From the NCBI GenBank assembly GCA_029261995.1, contig JAJDAF010000041.1:1-64000 (forward strand): DNA of 64,000 nucleotides, in the 5' to 3' direction. Below, piece after piece: positions 17,638-26,303 of this stretch (positions are counted from its first letter, which is position 1; each line of letters begins with the position of its first letter). Source of the DNA: Candidatus Zhuqueibacterota bacterium. GTDB taxonomy: Bacteria; Zhuqueibacterota; Zhuqueibacteria; Oceanimicrobiales; Oceanimicrobiaceae. The position numbers and the translations under genes are program-made. The notes under the pieces were generated by a model. The model had not been told where the DNA came from, made no database searches, and was given only the letters and a program-made list of their open reading frames with translations.

Positions 17638-18335
17638 ATTAATCTTCCTCTGCGAGTTCTTGTGTCAAGGTTGCATTTCCTTCGTCGGCCGAATCGACCC
17701 GGCAAGCGATGCATAATCTATCAGCTAAAGCCTGACAGGTGCGACATGAAAAATGAACCACTGGTAAGCCCTCAGTCTGTGTTATTTTTATCTAGAAGCT
17801 GATGAAGAGACGTGCTGCGTGTTGCTGCTTTCAAAATACACACAAACGAGCAGGGATGCAAGGAATTCGCAATTCTGGCGGCATCCTATATTTCCCGGTT
17901 GGCGCAGACGAGGAGCGTGTGGGACTAGACCTGCCAGGTATGATAGTTCTGTTGAAGGCAGGAACTGGTTGAAGATAATTGAATTCCCTAAGCTTGGGCT
18001 GTAGTTGAGAGACCTGGCAGGTCTTTTGCCGGCACATTGCTATCTGCGACAGCCGGCATCAAGATTGACTCGTGAAAACGAGGGCAGTCGATGATAAGCC
18101 CCGGTGGGGTGAAATCGGGCTGGGGGAGAGCCGAATCCCCTGTCCCCCTTTGGCCAAAAGGCGGACTCTTGTCGCGGCTTGGGCGGCAACACTGAATCCT
18201 ATTCCGCAGGAATCCCTTGTTAATTTTTTAAGATTCCGACTTATCCGGGCCAAAGCCCGCAAAGTCCCTGAAGTTTCCGCAGAACCTTCCGAAGGATTAG
18301 CAAATAATGTGTGTACCAATTGATGGAGTGACGTT
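17638..18335. other. Divergent region between hsdM and copy B
   Basis: About 700 bp without a credible gene. It must hold the promoter of the restriction operon. It contains two half-sites of the window's palindrome (AGACCTGCCAGGT at 17927, AGACCTGGCAGGTCT at 18010) about 70 bp apart, a 7-bp inverted repeat TGCCGGC at 18027/18052, and from ~18255 a stretch that aligns with the sequence just upstream of copy A (CCTGAAGTTTCCGCAGAAC against CCTGAAGTTTTCGCTAAAC). Small open frames here show no coding features. Confidence 0.5.
17927..18023. repeat. Split palindrome half-sites flanking ~70 bp
   Basis: AGACCTGCCAGGT at 17927-17939 and AGACCTGGCAGGTCT at 18010-18024 are inverted with respect to each other and match the arms of the compact palindrome at 9161, with an interior of about 70 bp that has no coding signs. 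A variant with a long insert, or a small non-autonomous element. Confidence 0.6.
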
Positions 18336-19034
18336 ATGGCTTATCAACGGACGGAAAAGCAGTTCAACTATTTTGACACGCTGCTGGGGCGTATGGCGGA
18401 GGCGCATGCAAACAGCGGCAGGCCTTTGCGCGACGATTTGAAGGCAACTCTGGACACCGTGCATACCAACTTTAAAACGCATACGAACGCTTATATCAGC
18501 CTGCAAGGTCAGAAGAGCGAGACCGGGCGACAGGCGGGGCAGTTGCAGGCGCAGGGGACGAAGGTGCTGCGCAAAGTGAAACAAATGCTGAAGAGCCAAC
18601 TCTCAGACGATGTTCTGCCTGCTGTTCTGCAAGTCTACCACCTGGACCGCGGCCTGCCCGATGGGCGCGGCGATTTGCTGGGCCGGCTGCGGCTTGCCCA
18701 TGAAGCGGTGACGCAGCAAAGCGAGGACATTCGCAAACCGCCGCAGGATGTGCAGACCGAGCTAAAAGATGCCTATGACGCGCTGAACGAGAAACTGGAA
18801 GCCAGCAACAGTATAGAAGCCGACCTGGAAGAAACGAAGCGCAATCTGCAGGAAAGCATGGAAGCGGCGGCAGACATCCGCGAGCGCTCGCACGCTTACT
18901 TGAAAGGCGTGCTGCCCGGTGGCGCGGAAGACCCGCTGCTGATTGACTATGGTTTGCGCAGGCGATTTGCGGACCGATCGGGGACTCATGTGACGGTGGT
19001 GAATGAAGAGATGGAGCCGGTGGTTGAGGAATAG
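18336..19034 (+). CDS. Coiled-coil protein of a local multicopy family, copy B
   Basis: A 232-residue helical protein starting MAYQRTEKQFNYFDTLLGRM, homologous over its whole length to copy A at 8412 (about 80% identical by eye). The C-terminal region (RERSHAYLKGVLPGG, LIDYGLRRRFADRSGTHVTVVN) is nearly unchanged, while charged surface positions differ. The upstream ~80 bp and the downstream palindrome are also shared. Together with copy A, in the same orientation, it brackets the restriction island. No family recognised; no signal or membrane segments. Confidence 0.75.
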   Translation: MAYQRTEKQFNYFDTLLGRMAEAHANSGRPLRDDLKATLDTVHTNFKTHTNAYISLQGQKSETGRQAGQLQAQGTKVLRKVKQMLKSQLSDDVLPAVLQVYHLDRGLPDGRGDLLGRLRLAHEAVTQQSEDIRKPPQDVQTELKDAYDALNEKLEASNSIEADLEETKRNLQESMEAAADIRERSHAYLKGVLPGGAEDPLLIDYGLRRRFADRSGTHVTVVNEEMEPVVEE

Positions 19035-19075
19035 GCGGCGCCGGCTGGATCCTGATAGTTTGAGGGTTACCATCT

Positions 19076-19113
19076 AAACCTGCCAAGTTTTGGAAACCTG
19101 GCAGGTTTTTACT
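19076..19113 (+). repeat. Palindromic repeat after copy B
   Basis: Arms AAACCTGCCAAGTTT (19076-19090) and AAACCTGGCAGGTTT (19094-19108), loop TGG, one mismatch in the stem, T-rich tail. Terminator-like; same family as 9161-9197 and in the same position relative to the coiled-coil gene. Confidence 0.88.
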
Positions 19114-19141
19114 TTGGTTTTGATACCTAGACACGAATAAC

Positions 19142-19969
19142 TCATTTATGGGCTATTCCCAAAGCGACGGACACACGCTCTTCGCTTAGATTGCGAACGT
19201 AATTTTGAAGTTTGTCGTTAGCATTGTCACCCATTAAGAGATGGATGCCCAGGGGAGGCGGGCCATCGGCCTCAATCTGTGCTGACACTCTTTTGAAGAA
19301 TCCAATTGACTCCTGGACTTTTACGAGCCATTGGTCGACTTCCAGGCCGACCTGCTCTATGGTCGAGCGCGCTTCCGCTTCTGTTGCGAGAGCACTTATG
19401 GACTCATCTTCGGCCCAGGGCGCCGGGTAAAACGGGGCATGCCCAGCGCCCCGAAAGATGTCATGGAATAGCAGACGACCGCCTGGTTTTAAGACCCGCG
19501 CTATCTCAGAATAGAATCGAGCCTTGTCCGCAATATTCATCTGGACATGCTCAGTCCAGACGATATCGAATGTTTCATCTTCATGCGGAATGTCGAGTGC
19601 ATTACCCTGAAGCAGTTCCACGCGGTCACTCAGGCCGACAAGTTCCGTGAGCTTTTTGCCAACGGATATGTACTCATCTGTAAGGTCAATACCTACAACT
19701 TTGCAGTTATATTGTTCCGCCAGATGGCGGGCGGTGCCGCCCAGACCACAGCCAACATCCAGAACAAGGTCGGATGCCCTTAGATTCGCTAACTCCGCGA
19801 CCTCACGCGTTGACTCTCGCCCGCGGGTGTGAAACTCATCAACGGGAGCCAGGTCATCCACCGTGAGTGAACTGATATCTCTGTCAGCCAGATTGAGCCC
19901 GGCTGCAATTTTCTCCATGATTCCGCCGAAGCCGTAATGGTTGTCTACCAATGCATCGATATTCATCAT
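19142..19969 (-). CDS. SAM-dependent methyltransferase, type 11/UbiE-like
   Basis: A 275-residue class I methyltransferase. Motif I is VLDVGCGLGGTARHLAE (near residue 70), motif II VVGIDLTDEYISVGK, and the post-motif segments are FDIVWTEHVQMNI and LKPGGRLLFHDIF. The layout and the H-x-Q-M-N-I segment resemble small-molecule C/N-methyltransferases near sarcosine/dimethylglycine methyltransferases. I chose the ATG at 19969 because AAAGGA lies just upstream; the longer frame to 20020 has no site. Downstream of small frames and an acyl-CoA-dehydrogenase-like gene in the same direction, possibly one pathway. Substrate unknown. Confidence 0.85.
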   Translation of the reverse strand: MMNIDALVDNHYGFGGIMEKIAAGLNLADRDISSLTVDDLAPVDEFHTRGRESTREVAELANLRASDLVLDVGCGLGGTARHLAEQYNCKVVGIDLTDEYISVGKKLTELVGLSDRVELLQGNALDIPHEDETFDIVWTEHVQMNIADKARFYSEIARVLKPGGRLLFHDIFRGAGHAPFYPAPWAEDESISALATEAEARSTIEQVGLEVDQWLVKVQESIGFFKRVSAQIEADGPPPLGIHLLMGDNANDKLQNYVRNLSEERVSVALGIAHK

Positions 19970-20034
19970 TTTTTCCTTTCTACAGTTCTCAAATTCAGTG
20001 GTCGGGCTATTCCCGGCCACGCAATAGCAATGTT

Positions 20035-20289
20035 CTAGTCTGCTGTTGTCGGCTCTCTAAGGAGTGCGACCAGTATTCTCTCAAGCCAGCTCCCGAATCT
20101 GATCCGTTCCTTTTCTTCCATGGTCTGTTGTATTGCTGCCAGACAATCAATCGAAGAAATGTGGTCAGGCTCCTGAAGATTGCTGTGAGGCCTGATCGCC
20201 GTTGCGTTTGCAGGCAGAAGAGCCTTGCCGGGTGGATGGCGAGGTACCATTCCCGGATTCTCAAATATTCTTTGCGTTAAGATGTTCAT
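20035..20289 (-). CDS. Small hypothetical protein
   Basis: An 84-residue frame starting MNILTQRIFENPGMVPRHPPG, with GGTGG 5 nt before the ATG; a GTG three codons upstream is the alternative. It has no signal peptide or membrane helix; the C-terminal half is helical and charged (AIQQTMEEKERIRFGSWLER). It lies between the acyl-CoA-dehydrogenase-like gene and the methyltransferase, in their direction, so it may belong to their operon. No family recognised. Confidence 0.4.
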   Translation of the reverse strand: MNILTQRIFENPGMVPRHPPGKALLPANATAIRPHSNLQEPDHISSIDCLAAIQQTMEEKERIRFGSWLERILVALLREPTTAD

Positions 20290-20290
20290 T

Positions 20291-20491
20291 TTAGCCACCG
20301 ATCATTAGCAATTCGCTGCAATCCATTGGAGCAGTTCCCAGGTTGACAAGAGCAGGGCTGTTGTTTCGGCCCGACTTCATTGCCCGTGCTGCGTTTCTGT
20401 ATTGACAAGAAGCCGTGGGTTTTTCATGTGTCAGCAAACCGTGAAGTTGATATATCCGGGGCCCTCGTACTTGCCTTCTGATACGCCGCAT
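20291..20491 (-). CDS. Doubtful small frame ending in Gly-Gly
   Basis: A 66-codon frame whose distal part reads MKSGRNNSPALVNLGTAPMD followed by CSELLMIGG and stop. No convincing ribosome site at either possible ATG (20491, 20380). It fits tightly between the end of the acyl-CoA-dehydrogenase-like gene (20496) and the next small frame (20289), which is the only reason to list it. Could be a short peptide or an untranslated spacer. Confidence 0.25.
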   Translation of the reverse strand: MRRIRRQVRGPRIYQLHGLLTHEKPTASCQYRNAARAMKSGRNNSPALVNLGTAPMDCSELLMIGG

Positions 20492-20495
20492 GAAA

Positions 20496-21614
20496 TCAAT
20501 CTTTCAGGAGGAATTCACCGGAAAATGCCAGTTGATCCTTTTCCTGCAAGGGGTGATACCTTGCCGCCTGAACATCCCTGAAGAGTCTCTCCAGGCCAAA
20601 GCTGCGAAAAAATCCAAGTCCGCCTACAACTTCCATGGCCTTGGTCACCGTGTTGATGCAGGCGTTGACCATGACCGCCTTGCGAGCGAGAATATCCTGG
20701 CTGTGCTGCTCGATTGGTTGAAACTCGTAGTTGGCGGTTATCCTGAGCATGTCCTGCAAAAGAACCTGCGCAGTGATGAGCTGGTTGTTCATTTCGGCGA
20801 CGGAATAAGCCAGATGCGGCTTCGGGCTTTTATTGGCGCGCGCTTGTGCAAGCGCAATTTGAGTTGCGCGCTCGGCAATGCCAACGTAGACCGACATGAT
20901 CATGGGCATGGCGACGGTCAGCACGACGTTCCAGAACGGGTGCAGCTCTCCCTGCGCTCTTTCCAGGGCAATCGCTGTATCTGCTACAAAAACATTGTCA
21001 AGCTTGACCGTGTGTGAGCCCGTACTACGCATGCCCATGGCCTGCCAGTTGTTGAGTACGCTGACGCCGTCTGACTTGAACGGCACTGGAAAGTGCAAGA
21101 CCTGCCAGCCTTTTTCGGGGTGCTCGTAGGGTGCGCTGGTGACCAGCACGTCTCCGACCGCGGATTGGCTGGCGAAGTGCTTGACAGCGCTCACCAAGTA
21201 TCCGCCTTCGGTTTTCTGCATTTCGCCGTTGGACTCAAGGAAGTCGCGCGCTCCCGTGCTCACCAAAACCATTTGATTGCCGGCAACTTTCCTCAGCAGC
21301 TCTTCCCCACCCTCGCCGCGTTTGTATTTCCAGACGTTGGCCGCCAGAAGATGCTGGTGCATGGACATGGCAAGCGCCGTCGAGCTACAGTATTGCGCAA
21401 TGCAACGCAAGATGTCGCTCATCTCCGCATGTGAGGCACCACCGCCACCCAATTCCCGCGGGATTGCCGCCGTAAAGAAGCGATGCTCCTTCAGGTCGAC
21501 ATAGTTGTCATCGACAAACGAGTCGTCGCGGTCGTGGCCCGCGGCCCGTTCTCTGAAGTCCTTGCCCAATTTGTGGACCTGGTCCAGCCATGTGGCAGGT
21601 GATGATTTTGTCAT
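20496..21614 (-). CDS. Acyl-CoA dehydrogenase-family flavoprotein
   Basis: A 372-residue protein of the acyl-CoA dehydrogenase/monooxygenase (class D) superfamily. The order is N-terminal helical domain (FFTAAIPRELGGGGASHAEM, residues ~48-67), middle beta domain (VSAVKHFASQSAVGDVLVTSA, WQAMGMRSTGSHTVKLDNVFV near 185-205) and C-terminal helical domain (AMEVVGGLGFFRSFGLERLFRDVQAARYHP). The arginine-fingered RDVQAARYHP end is typical of the DszC/HpaB-like and acyl-CoA branches alike; the usual catalytic Glu cannot be placed with confidence. FAD binding is expected. The start has a strong AGGAGG 5 nt before ATG 21614. The AraC gene upstream in the same direction may regulate it. Confidence 0.82.
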   Translation of the reverse strand: MTKSSPATWLDQVHKLGKDFRERAAGHDRDDSFVDDNYVDLKEHRFFTAAIPRELGGGGASHAEMSDILRCIAQYCSSTALAMSMHQHLLAANVWKYKRGEGGEELLRKVAGNQMVLVSTGARDFLESNGEMQKTEGGYLVSAVKHFASQSAVGDVLVTSAPYEHPEKGWQVLHFPVPFKSDGVSVLNNWQAMGMRSTGSHTVKLDNVFVADTAIALERAQGELHPFWNVVLTVAMPMIMSVYVGIAERATQIALAQARANKSPKPHLAYSVAEMNNQLITAQVLLQDMLRITANYEFQPIEQHSQDILARKAVMVNACINTVTKAMEVVGGLGFFRSFGLERLFRDVQAARYHPLQEKDQLAFSGEFLLKD

Positions 21615-21725
21615 AACAGCCTCCTGTGGTTTTTGTTTAAAACGATGGCTCAAGGTACGAACTGAGAGGAGGTGGGATTTTGCTGAAAAGGCCAGAGTTT
21701 TGGCTGAAAGGTTCGCCGGGCCCGG

Positions 21726-22601
21726 TTAGCTGCTGCTTGCGCTGGAGTCCTTGCGAAAATTGGCTGGTGACATGCCGAATCTCTGCTTAAAGACTCTGCT
21801 GAAATGCGAGAGGTCTTCGAAGCCACTGTCGTAGCCGACTTGCGAAATATTGGCGTCACGATTGTGGAGCAAGGTAGCCGAGTAGTCCAGCCGCTTTTTG
21901 AGTAGCCAGCGGCCCGGAGTCTCGTCATAATTCTTACGAAAATCTCTTTTGAATGAAGTCAGGCTGCGGTGGCACATGGCCGCGAATTCTTCCAGGGAGA
22001 GGTTGTAGCGGAAGTTTGCCTCCATGATTTCAGCAACTTCCGGGGCTTCACTGTTTGCCACGGACTGAAAGTAGGATGAGAGCGCCGGATTTCTCTCGCT
22101 CAGCAAGACGCCGATAATGAGTTCCTTGAGCTTCAGGCGCAGCAATGGCTCAGACGGTTCTTCGGCGCCGGAGAAATAGGCAAGCATGGATTGCACAAAG
22201 GCGGTCAGAGCAACGTCGTTATTGACTCTGATGGCAGAGGATTGCTTGTCAGCCGGAGGGAGATTGCCCTTGAGATCCGCGGCAAACTCTTGCACGATGC
22301 CGCGGACAAAGCTATCCGGAACGAAGAACACCAGCAGGCAAAAGTCTTCATCGAAGAACTGCTGAACAGAGGCGGCGCCTTTCTTGAAGAACAGGGTTTG
22401 GCCTGACTCCGTGGGCCAACTGCCGCGTGCGGTGTGCCAGACCTTTTTGCCGCTGACGACATGCACCAGGTAGTCCATGTGGGTCCAGATGGCGAATGAG
22501 TCGTCCTCGAGCGGGCAGGTATATTCGGAAAACAACAACTCGCCAATGACGAACTTCTTGAATTGCAGGTTGGACAGAACATCGTCGTAATAGTTGACCA
22601 T
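21726..22601 (-). CDS. AraC-family transcriptional regulator
   Basis: A 291-residue regulator. Residues ~1-180 are a cupin-like ligand domain (FAIWTHMDYLVHVVSGKKVW, then GQTLFFKKGAASVQQFFDEDFCLLVFFVPDSF). The C-terminal ~100 residues are the double helix-turn-helix of the AraC family: LSLEEFAAMCHRSLTSFKRDF and the signature ISQVGYDSGFEDLSHFSRVFKQRFGMSPANFRK. ATG 22601 is used; a TTG four codons upstream is possible. It lies 111 bp upstream of the acyl-CoA-dehydrogenase-like gene in the same direction and is a likely local regulator. Ligand unknown. Confidence 0.92.
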   Translation of the reverse strand: MVNYYDDVLSNLQFKKFVIGELLFSEYTCPLEDDSFAIWTHMDYLVHVVSGKKVWHTARGSWPTESGQTLFFKKGAASVQQFFDEDFCLLVFFVPDSFVRGIVQEFAADLKGNLPPADKQSSAIRVNNDVALTAFVQSMLAYFSGAEEPSEPLLRLKLKELIIGVLLSERNPALSSYFQSVANSEAPEVAEIMEANFRYNLSLEEFAAMCHRSLTSFKRDFRKNYDETPGRWLLKKRLDYSATLLHNRDANISQVGYDSGFEDLSHFSRVFKQRFGMSPANFRKDSSASSS

Positions 22602-22776
22602 AAGCGGCTGCAAGGGTTTTGCGGTTCAGTGTGATTAGGCGGTTTTGCCGGCGCTGCGACGAACGGGACAGTTACTGCAATCGATGGCTGCCGGACAACA
22701 TAAAAAGATATGCTTTTTTGGGGCAATATGCAACCGGGTAGGGCTGCGTGCAAATGCGGGGATTCTTTCGTAACCC

Positions 22777-22808
22777 AAACCTGCCAGGTTTTGTAACCTG
22801 GCAGGTTT
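22777..22808. repeat. Palindromic repeat between AraC and phosphatase genes
   Basis: AAACCTGCCAGGTT / AACCTGGCAGGTTT, 14-bp arms with a 4-nt loop. It lies 6 bp past the stop of the minus-strand phosphatase gene, where it would act as a terminator. Confidence 0.88.
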
Positions 22809-22813
22809 AAGGC

Positions 22814-23926
22814 TCACACAGGTCTCATGATGGCCAGCGATAAATCATCGGTACGCGGGGCATCGCCTGTAAAGCCGGCTACTTCTGCCACAATCCGTTC
22901 GCCGATTTCCGGGGAGGACCTGTCGTCCAGTTGGGTTAATAGAGCGAGCAGTCTATGCTCGCTGAAAAGCTCACCGGCTTCGTTGCGAGCTTCGGTCACC
23001 CCGTCGGAGTAGACGACCAGCACTTGCCCTTGCTTCAGTTCAAGGCTGTGTTCCGAGTAGTGGGCATCGGGTGCGAGACCGAGCGCCGGGTCGCCCTTTG
23101 GCAATTCCCTGACCTCGCCACTGGTCACAATCAGCGGCGGCATGTGGCCGGCATTGACGAAGCGCACCGCACCTGAGTTTTCCGGCAATTCCAGATAGAG
23201 CAGTGAGGCGAAGCTGGTCGGCGGGCCGTCGCGGTAGGAGATTTGGTTGATCTTAGTGGCGAGGTCTGCCAGCGAATCATAGTCCGGCGCCAACGCCTGC
23301 AGCGTGGCCTGTAGCTTGGCCATCAGGAGAGCGGCTTTCAGACCTTTGTCCGCCACGTCGCCAAGAGCGACACTGTAGCGATTGCTGTCAATTCTCTTGA
23401 AATCCAGCAAATCGCCGCCGACTTCATTGGCGGCTTTGTAGTGGAGCCAGAGATCCCAGCCTGCAACGACGGGTCGCTTCGGTGGCAGAAGTGCTTCCTG
23501 CACTGCGTGTCCCTCGCGAAGCTCGCTTTTTGCGACCAGCTTGTCCTTAAGCTCGAACATCAGAATAAGCAGGAGAATCAGCCCGCCGAGCACGGCATCG
23601 TTGATGCTGTCCGCGGCATTACCGCGAGCCTTGACTAGAAAGAAGATGCCGATAACGAGCAGTACGCGTCGCACCGGGCTGAGCTTCAGGAGCATTGCTT
23701 TGAGCAGCCAGAAGCCTATGAGGAACCACCGCCGCAAACGTCCCATGGCGGCAAGCCGCTTTTTCTGCTGTTCGTCGAGATAGAATTCTCGCAGCTCATT
23801 GAAGCTGCGACTGACAGGGCGCTTTACCTGTCCGCTGAAGATGTTGCGGAAGAATTCTTTGAAATCCGCGATAAGGGTTTTGGTCAACCTCGGTTCACGG
23901 CTGGGTTCGGATTGCGTTTCCGTCAT
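22814..23926 (-). CDS. Membrane PP2C-type serine phosphatase (SpoIIE/RsbU family)
   Basis: A 370-residue protein. Two membrane segments lie at about 67-105 and 110-130, and the cytoplasmic C-terminal ~230 residues are a SpoIIE-type PP2C phosphatase: VQEALLPPKRPVVAGWDLW, the metal motif NEVGGDLLDF, VALGDVADKG, FVNAGHMPP, LVVYSDGVTEARN and the terminal DDLSLAIMR. These phosphatases act on anti-sigma-antagonist proteins or on partner-switch regulators, needing Mn/Mg; their partners are not in this window. AAAGG lies 8 nt before ATG 23926. The input signal is unknown because no sensor domain is present. Confidence 0.92.
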   Translation of the reverse strand: MTETQSEPSREPRLTKTLIADFKEFFRNIFSGQVKRPVSRSFNELREFYLDEQQKKRLAAMGRLRRWFLIGFWLLKAMLLKLSPVRRVLLVIGIFFLVKARGNAADSINDAVLGGLILLLILMFELKDKLVAKSELREGHAVQEALLPPKRPVVAGWDLWLHYKAANEVGGDLLDFKRIDSNRYSVALGDVADKGLKAALLMAKLQATLQALAPDYDSLADLATKINQISYRDGPPTSFASLLYLELPENSGAVRFVNAGHMPPLIVTSGEVRELPKGDPALGLAPDAHYSEHSLELKQGQVLVVYSDGVTEARNEAGELFSEHRLLALLTQLDDRSSPEIGERIVAEVAGFTGDAPRTDDLSLAIMRPV

Positions 23927-24036
23927 GGTGTTTCGCCTTTCTCTTCTCCACAGGTTGTTACGCCGGGGATGGAAAATAGTTTGGTTGTCGGTGAGCTGGA
24001 AGGCGATTGTGGAGAATGAGGTTTTGACTTGTGCTT

Positions 24037-24069
24037 AAACCTGCCAGGTTTTGGAAACCTGGCAGGTTT
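24037..24069. repeat. Palindromic repeat upstream of phosphatase gene
   Basis: Perfect 15-bp arms AAACCTGCCAGGTTT (24037-24051) and AAACCTGGCAGGTTT (24055-24069), loop TGG. Identical in sequence to the copy at 9161. It lies between the TPR gene stop (24158) and the phosphatase start (23926), both on the minus strand. Confidence 0.9.
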
Positions 24070-24157
24070 GCTGTGTGAACTGAAGACCAATTTCCGGGCC
24101 GGGCCAAGCGGGGCGGACGAGGCCGACGCAGACAAACTGCTGTCATCGGCCGCCTAC

Positions 24158-25282
24158 CTAAGTTGCATTCAACTTTTCCAATTGCTGCGCGATATTGTCA
24201 CGCAAAAAAGTGCGGCCGGCTTCATTGCGCGTGGTGTCTGTATCGATTTTTTCGAGTGCGATTTTGTAGTGTTTGACTGCCTCGGCATTTTGACCGGAAG
24301 TCATGTAAGCCTCCGCCAGGCTGTCGTAACAGTTGGCAGCATGCGGGAAAAGCTTGACGTTGAGACGAAACACGGCAATTGCGTCATCGAAGGCCTCATC
24401 GCCGAGGAAGCCATAACCAACCTGATTCAAGACACCGTCGTTGGTGACTTTGTATTCCTGCATCAGCGAATCGACATTTGCGGTTAGAAAGGCCACGCCG
24501 CGCTCCTGAATCACCGCTTCCAGTTGCATGCGGTGGTAGATATTGCTGACAAAAGCATTCTCAGGATAGTCTCGCATAAAACCGGTCAAATAGACCTGCG
24601 CTTTTGTTGGTTCGCGCTCGGTAAATCTGTACAGCGTTACGAGAATGAACCGGGCTTCCGCCTGGCACAGGTTACCGTTCTTTGCCACAACTTCCAGGTT
24701 GTTGAGTGCTTCGTCTTTGTCGCCCGACATGCCGGTAACCCAAGCCATGGTCTTCTGCCACCAGCTTGTCAAGCGGGTCGCGGCGAAGTAGTCGAGCACG
24801 GCCAGGCCGACCCTGGCATCGTGATAATCCGGATTGTCTTCAAGCAGGTCTTCAAGCGTACTTTTGCTGTCGCTGGCAGCGGAGTAGGCATCAAAAACAG
24901 ACCGGTCTTTAAGAAAGATTGCGCGACTCAGGAGTCCATAGGCGGAGCCAAGGTAGAATCTGTTGTCCGGCGTTTGCTCCAGATTCTCCGCCAGTTCGAT
25001 GGCCTTTCTGGAGTTTTGCGCCACCCGTTCAATCAGCTCCGGGGCGCTGAGCTCGGTGTTGCCAAAAAAGCGGCCGTAGAATGCCAGACTCGCCCGCAGA
25101 TAGTAGTATTGTGGATTGTCCGGATCGTGCTGAATCTCTCCTTCAATGAGAGCATCGGCCTGAGCATATTCGCCGTTAAAGGTGTGAAAGATGATTTGGT
25201 CGGCCACGTGTTGTGCGGTGGTTGTGTTTGCCTGCAGCAGTAGGCAAAGGCCGGCTGCGACAAAAACTTGGTACGGTTTCAT
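24158..25282 (-). CDS. Exported TPR-repeat protein
   Basis: A 374-residue protein with a signal peptide (residues 1-~23, ending TTTAQ). The mature part is all helical and TPR-like: GEYAQADALIEGEIQHDPDN near the N-terminus and GDEAFDDAIAVFRLNVKLFPHAANCYDSLAEAYMTSGQNAEAVKHY near the C-terminus. The C-terminal repeats resemble those at the end of the hydrolase-like protein at 289. AGGAGG lies 4 nt before the ATG. It is downstream of the LytTR/LytS pair (gap 258 bp) in the same direction. No enzyme domain; a periplasmic scaffold role is likely. Confidence 0.75.
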   Translation of the reverse strand: MKPYQVFVAAGLCLLLQANTTTAQHVADQIIFHTFNGEYAQADALIEGEIQHDPDNPQYYYLRASLAFYGRFFGNTELSAPELIERVAQNSRKAIELAENLEQTPDNRFYLGSAYGLLSRAIFLKDRSVFDAYSAASDSKSTLEDLLEDNPDYHDARVGLAVLDYFAATRLTSWWQKTMAWVTGMSGDKDEALNNLEVVAKNGNLCQAEARFILVTLYRFTEREPTKAQVYLTGFMRDYPENAFVSNIYHRMQLEAVIQERGVAFLTANVDSLMQEYKVTNDGVLNQVGYGFLGDEAFDDAIAVFRLNVKLFPHAANCYDSLAEAYMTSGQNAEAVKHYKIALEKIDTDTTRNEAGRTFLRDNIAQQLEKLNAT

Positions 25283-25540
25283 GGTTCCTCCTGAGTTTAT
25301 TTGGTGACTTTCTGATGGTGTAGCGCCTGCTGCGGGCAGGCTAAATGTATGGTGCAGTTTGAACTTTTGTTACGCTCCGTCATGACCCCGGAGATGGGAT
25401 TCAAAGCCGGGGCCGTCTTCCTGGAACGCGACATTGCTTCTCACGCATTTTGGTATATACGTTGATTCATGGCGCAAGTTAATCGCTTAGTGACAAGATG
25501 TTGAGGCTGGGTTAGAGCGGGAAAAAAATGTGGTGAACGG

Positions 25541-26302
25541 TTAGGCCTGACCCAGTTCAGCCAGCTTTTCTTTGTAGTGCCTGCCGGAAGTGAACTCGTG
25601 GCCATTCTGCATTCTGACTTGGTACTCGTTGTTGCCAATGTAGTCGATGGCCTCAACGAAGAATCGGTTCACAATAATCGACCGGTGCACGCGGATGAAC
25701 TGTTGCGGATCGAGATTTTGCTCGATTTCCTGCAGGGTCAGTCTCTGCAGGTAGTAGTCATCTTCAACGTAAATCCGGACATAGTTGCCATCCGCACGCA
25801 CGAAGCAGATATCCTGCGCCTTTAGGGCAAGCCGGGAATTGTGAACTTTGACTTCTATGGTCGTTGCGGGCGTGGCACTCTGCTCTTCCTGAATGAAATC
25901 CAGCAGCTTGTCGCTGAACTGTGCTTTTGAGCGCTGGCGCAGATGGTTCTTGGCGTATGCCAGCGACTCGGCGAAACGCTGATTCCTGAATGGCTTGAGC
26001 AGGTAGTCGAGCGCGTGATACTCAAACGCTTTGAGCGCGAAGTGATTGTGGGCGGTGACAAAAATAATGAACGGCCGGTCCTGCAGCGGCAATTTGTTCA
26101 GAACGCCAAAGCCGTCCAAATCCGGCATCTGAATATCGAGGAAGATCAGCTCGGGCTTGCGAGCCAGGATGGCGGCAAGCGCCTGCTTGCCGTTGATGCA
26201 CTCAGCGATCACCGCAACTTCCGCATCTTCTTTGAGCAGATTGCGGATGCGTTTTCTGGCGAGCACCTCATCATCGACAATAATGGTTCGAATCGGTTTC
26301 AC
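25541..26302 (-). CDS. LytTR-family response regulator
   Basis: A 253-residue response regulator. The receiver domain has D10-D11 and the phospho-acceptor D56 in LIFLDIQMPDLDGF. The LytTR domain spans about residues 150-250 (ALKAQDICFVRADGNYVRIY, FIRVHRSIIVNRFF, GHEFTSGRHYKEKL). It begins with GTG 26302, with AGGAG about 7 nt upstream, 1 bp after the stop of its kinase gene. Cognate kinase: the gene at 26304. Paralog of the 2565 regulator. Targets unknown. Confidence 0.92.
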   Translation of the reverse strand: MKPIRTIIVDDEVLARKRIRNLLKEDAEVAVIAECINGKQALAAILARKPELIFLDIQMPDLDGFGVLNKLPLQDRPFIIFVTAHNHFALKAFEYHALDYLLKPFRNQRFAESLAYAKNHLRQRSKAQFSDKLLDFIQEEQSATPATTIEVKVHNSRLALKAQDICFVRADGNYVRIYVEDDYYLQRLTLQEIEQNLDPQQFIRVHRSIIVNRFFVEAIDYIGNNEYQVRMQNGHEFTSGRHYKEKLAELGQA

Positions 26303-26303
26303 C

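Noticed and set aside
18072-18323. 83-codon frame upstream of copy B
   Set aside because: No family features; it shares a short stretch with the region before copy A, but the shared part includes non-synonymous changes and the rest does not align.
22635-22817. 60-codon minus-strand frame before the AraC gene
   Set aside because: It begins inside a palindromic repeat and shows no start site or domain.
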